A DNA stretch of 5,366 bases from Acidobacteriota bacterium (GTDB lineage: Bacteria; Acidobacteriota; Terriglobia; Terriglobales; Acidobacteriaceae): assembly GCA_021778875.1 (NCBI GenBank), contig JAJYBT010000264.1, positions 1 to 5,366 of the forward strand. The letters are read 5' to 3'. Both the position numbers and the translations under genes were made by a program. Below the pieces are notes generated by a model that saw only the letters and a program-made list of their open reading frames with translations, had not been told where the DNA came from and did no database searches. Positions 4,380-5,366 of this stretch are shown here, in pieces. Positions within the stretch are counted from its first letter, which is position 1. Each line of letters opens with the position of its first letter.

Positions 4380-5366
4380 ATGAACCCGGTCACAATGCTG
4401 CCATCCCCTGACAATGCGGAGCACTCCGCCCCTGCGCCACTTCGCGTCGTCGCAATCGGCGGCGGCACCGGCCTCTCCACGCTCCTGCGCGGCCTGCGCC
4501 GACACGTCAGCGTGCCCGGCCAGCTCAGCGCCGAGCAGGCCCAGATCGCCGACCTCGCCGCCGTCGTCACCGTCACCGACGACGGTGGCTCCTCCGGCCG
4601 CCTGCGCAAGGACTTCAAAATGCTCCCTCCCGGCGACCTGCGCAACTGCATGGTCGCCCTCAGCGAAGAGGAAGACGTGCTCGCCAGGCTCTTCGCCCAT
4701 CGCTTCCGCTCCGGAGACGCGCTCGAAGGCCACAACTTCGGCAACCTCTTCGTCGCCGCGCTCACCGAGCTCACCGGCGACTTCGCCCACGCCATCCAGC
4801 TCGCCTCCAAGATTCTCGCCACCCGCGGCCGCATCTACCCCGTCACCACCGCCAACGCCACCCTCGTCGCCCGCATGGACGACGGCTCGCTCGTACGCGG
4901 CGAAACCAGCATCACCGCCAGCCGCCAGCGCATCGCCGAACTCATGCTCGATCCCCCCGGCGCCGCCGCCCTGCCCGAAACGATCGAGGCCATCGAGCGC
5001 GCCGACCTCATCACCGTCGGCCCCGGCTCGCTCTATACCTCGCTCATCACCAATCTGCTCGTCAAGGGCATCCCTGAAGCTCTCGCGCGCGCTCGTGGCC
5101 TGCGCATCTTCATCTGCAACCTCATGACCCAGGCCAACGAGAGCCTCGGCCTCACCGCCTCCGAGCACATCGAGCGCATCTACGAGCACACCCGCGCGCC
5201 CATCTTTGACTACGCCATCGTCAACACCGCGCCCTTCTCCCCCGAAACCCTCGCCCGCTACGCCACTGAGAACGCCTCGCCCATTGAGGCCGACATCGAG
5301 CGCATCGAGTCCCTCGGCGTCCGCTGCATCACCGGCGACTTCGCCGTGGAAGACAACGTCGTGCGC
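4380..5366 (+). CDS. yvcK: YvcK/CofD-like gluconeogenesis factor, 3' end beyond window
   Basis: The frame is open for 329 codons to the window edge. It carries the family signatures of the CofD/UPF0052 superfamily (PF01933): IGGGTGLSTLLRGL (26-39, nucleotide-binding loop), TVTDDGGSSGRLR (64-76), PPGDLRNCMVAL (83-94), EGHNFGNL (116-123), TVGPGSLYTSLITNLL (212-227) and ICNLMTQANES (245-255). In Bacillus subtilis, YvcK binds UDP-sugars, is needed for growth on gluconeogenic carbon sources and affects cell shape and penicillin-binding protein placement; it is not a proven enzyme. The last visible residues (GVRCITGDFAVEDNVVR) correspond to the region near the C-terminus, so about 20-30 residues are probably missing. 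Compared with B. subtilis, as remembered, it has a longer N-terminus (about 20 residues) and an insertion near 45-60. It lies 38 bp after the TPR gene, probably in the same operon. Confidence 0.94.
   Translation, partial: MNPVTMLPSPDNAEHSAPAPLRVVAIGGGTGLSTLLRGLRRHVSVPGQLSAEQAQIADLAAVVTVTDDGGSSGRLRKDFKMLPPGDLRNCMVALSEEEDVLARLFAHRFRSGDALEGHNFGNLFVAALTELTGDFAHAIQLASKILATRGRIYPVTTANATLVARMDDGSLVRGETSITASRQRIAELMLDPPGAAALPETIEAIERADLITVGPGSLYTSLITNLLVKGIPEALARARGLRIFICNLMTQANESLGLTASEHIERIYEHTRAPIFDYAIVNTAPFSPETLARYATENASPIEADIERIESLGVRCITGDFAVEDNVVR

Noticed and set aside
4348..4383. Eleven-codon frame whose TGA overlaps the yvcK ATG
   Set aside because: AAGG lies four bases before its ATG, so a coupling leader is possible, but a frame this short arises easily by chance and yvcK has its own strong Shine-Dalgarno.
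4365..5189. Minus-strand frame of 274 codons antisense to yvcK
   Set aside because: Its Gly/Ala/Glu-rich product is typical of the reverse of GC-rich codons, while the plus strand holds all YvcK motifs.
1..5366. CRISPR arrays, tRNA or rRNA genes and riboswitches
   Set aside because: I saw no regularly spaced repeats, cloverleaf sequence or conserved rRNA segment in the window.

Overview
The window looks like an Acidobacteriota chromosome, probably near Terriglobia/Acidobacteriaceae. I base this on high GC with strongly G/C-ending codons in the core genes, the RHS C-terminal core style, and the GalT, DUF4254, TPR and YvcK proteins, all read from memory of families. No marker gene fixes the taxonomy.

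Layout. The left part (about 1-1845) is accessory DNA read on the minus strand. At the edge is the N-terminal end of a REP-associated tyrosine transposase (RAYT, Y1/HUH family; 1-115, running off the window). Just upstream of its start are GC-rich palindromic repeats: a perfect 10-bp inverted repeat at 172-200, a further copy of one arm at 231-240 and a small second hairpin. This resembles the REP elements that usually flank RAYT genes. Next come a small two-helix membrane protein (273-554) and an RHS-core protein lacking its N-terminal part (545-1843). These two overlap by 10 bp, in the arrangement of a polymorphic toxin and its immunity protein. The RHS fragment begins 2 nt after the galT stop codon.

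The rest is a compact core-genome region. galT (1846-2892, minus) makes UDP-galactose and glucose-1-phosphate from UDP-glucose and galactose-1-phosphate. It is divergent from a DUF4254 gene (3017-3634, plus). A near-consensus sigma70 promoter (TTGACG, 17 nt, TATAAA) then precedes a TPR-repeat protein (3778-4341) and a YvcK/CofD-like gene (4380 to the right edge, incomplete), which probably share a transcript.

How the genes may work together: GalT and YvcK both handle UDP-sugars (catalysis in one, binding and regulation of carbon/cell-wall metabolism in the other), and DUF4254 genes are, as I recall, often found near polysaccharide genes. The RHS/membrane-protein/RAYT/REP block looks like an insertion behind galT and has no evident metabolic link to it. 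The two most interesting points are the RAYT-REP unit and the candidate effector-immunity pair made of an uncharacterised glycine-rich C-terminal domain and a two-helix membrane protein.
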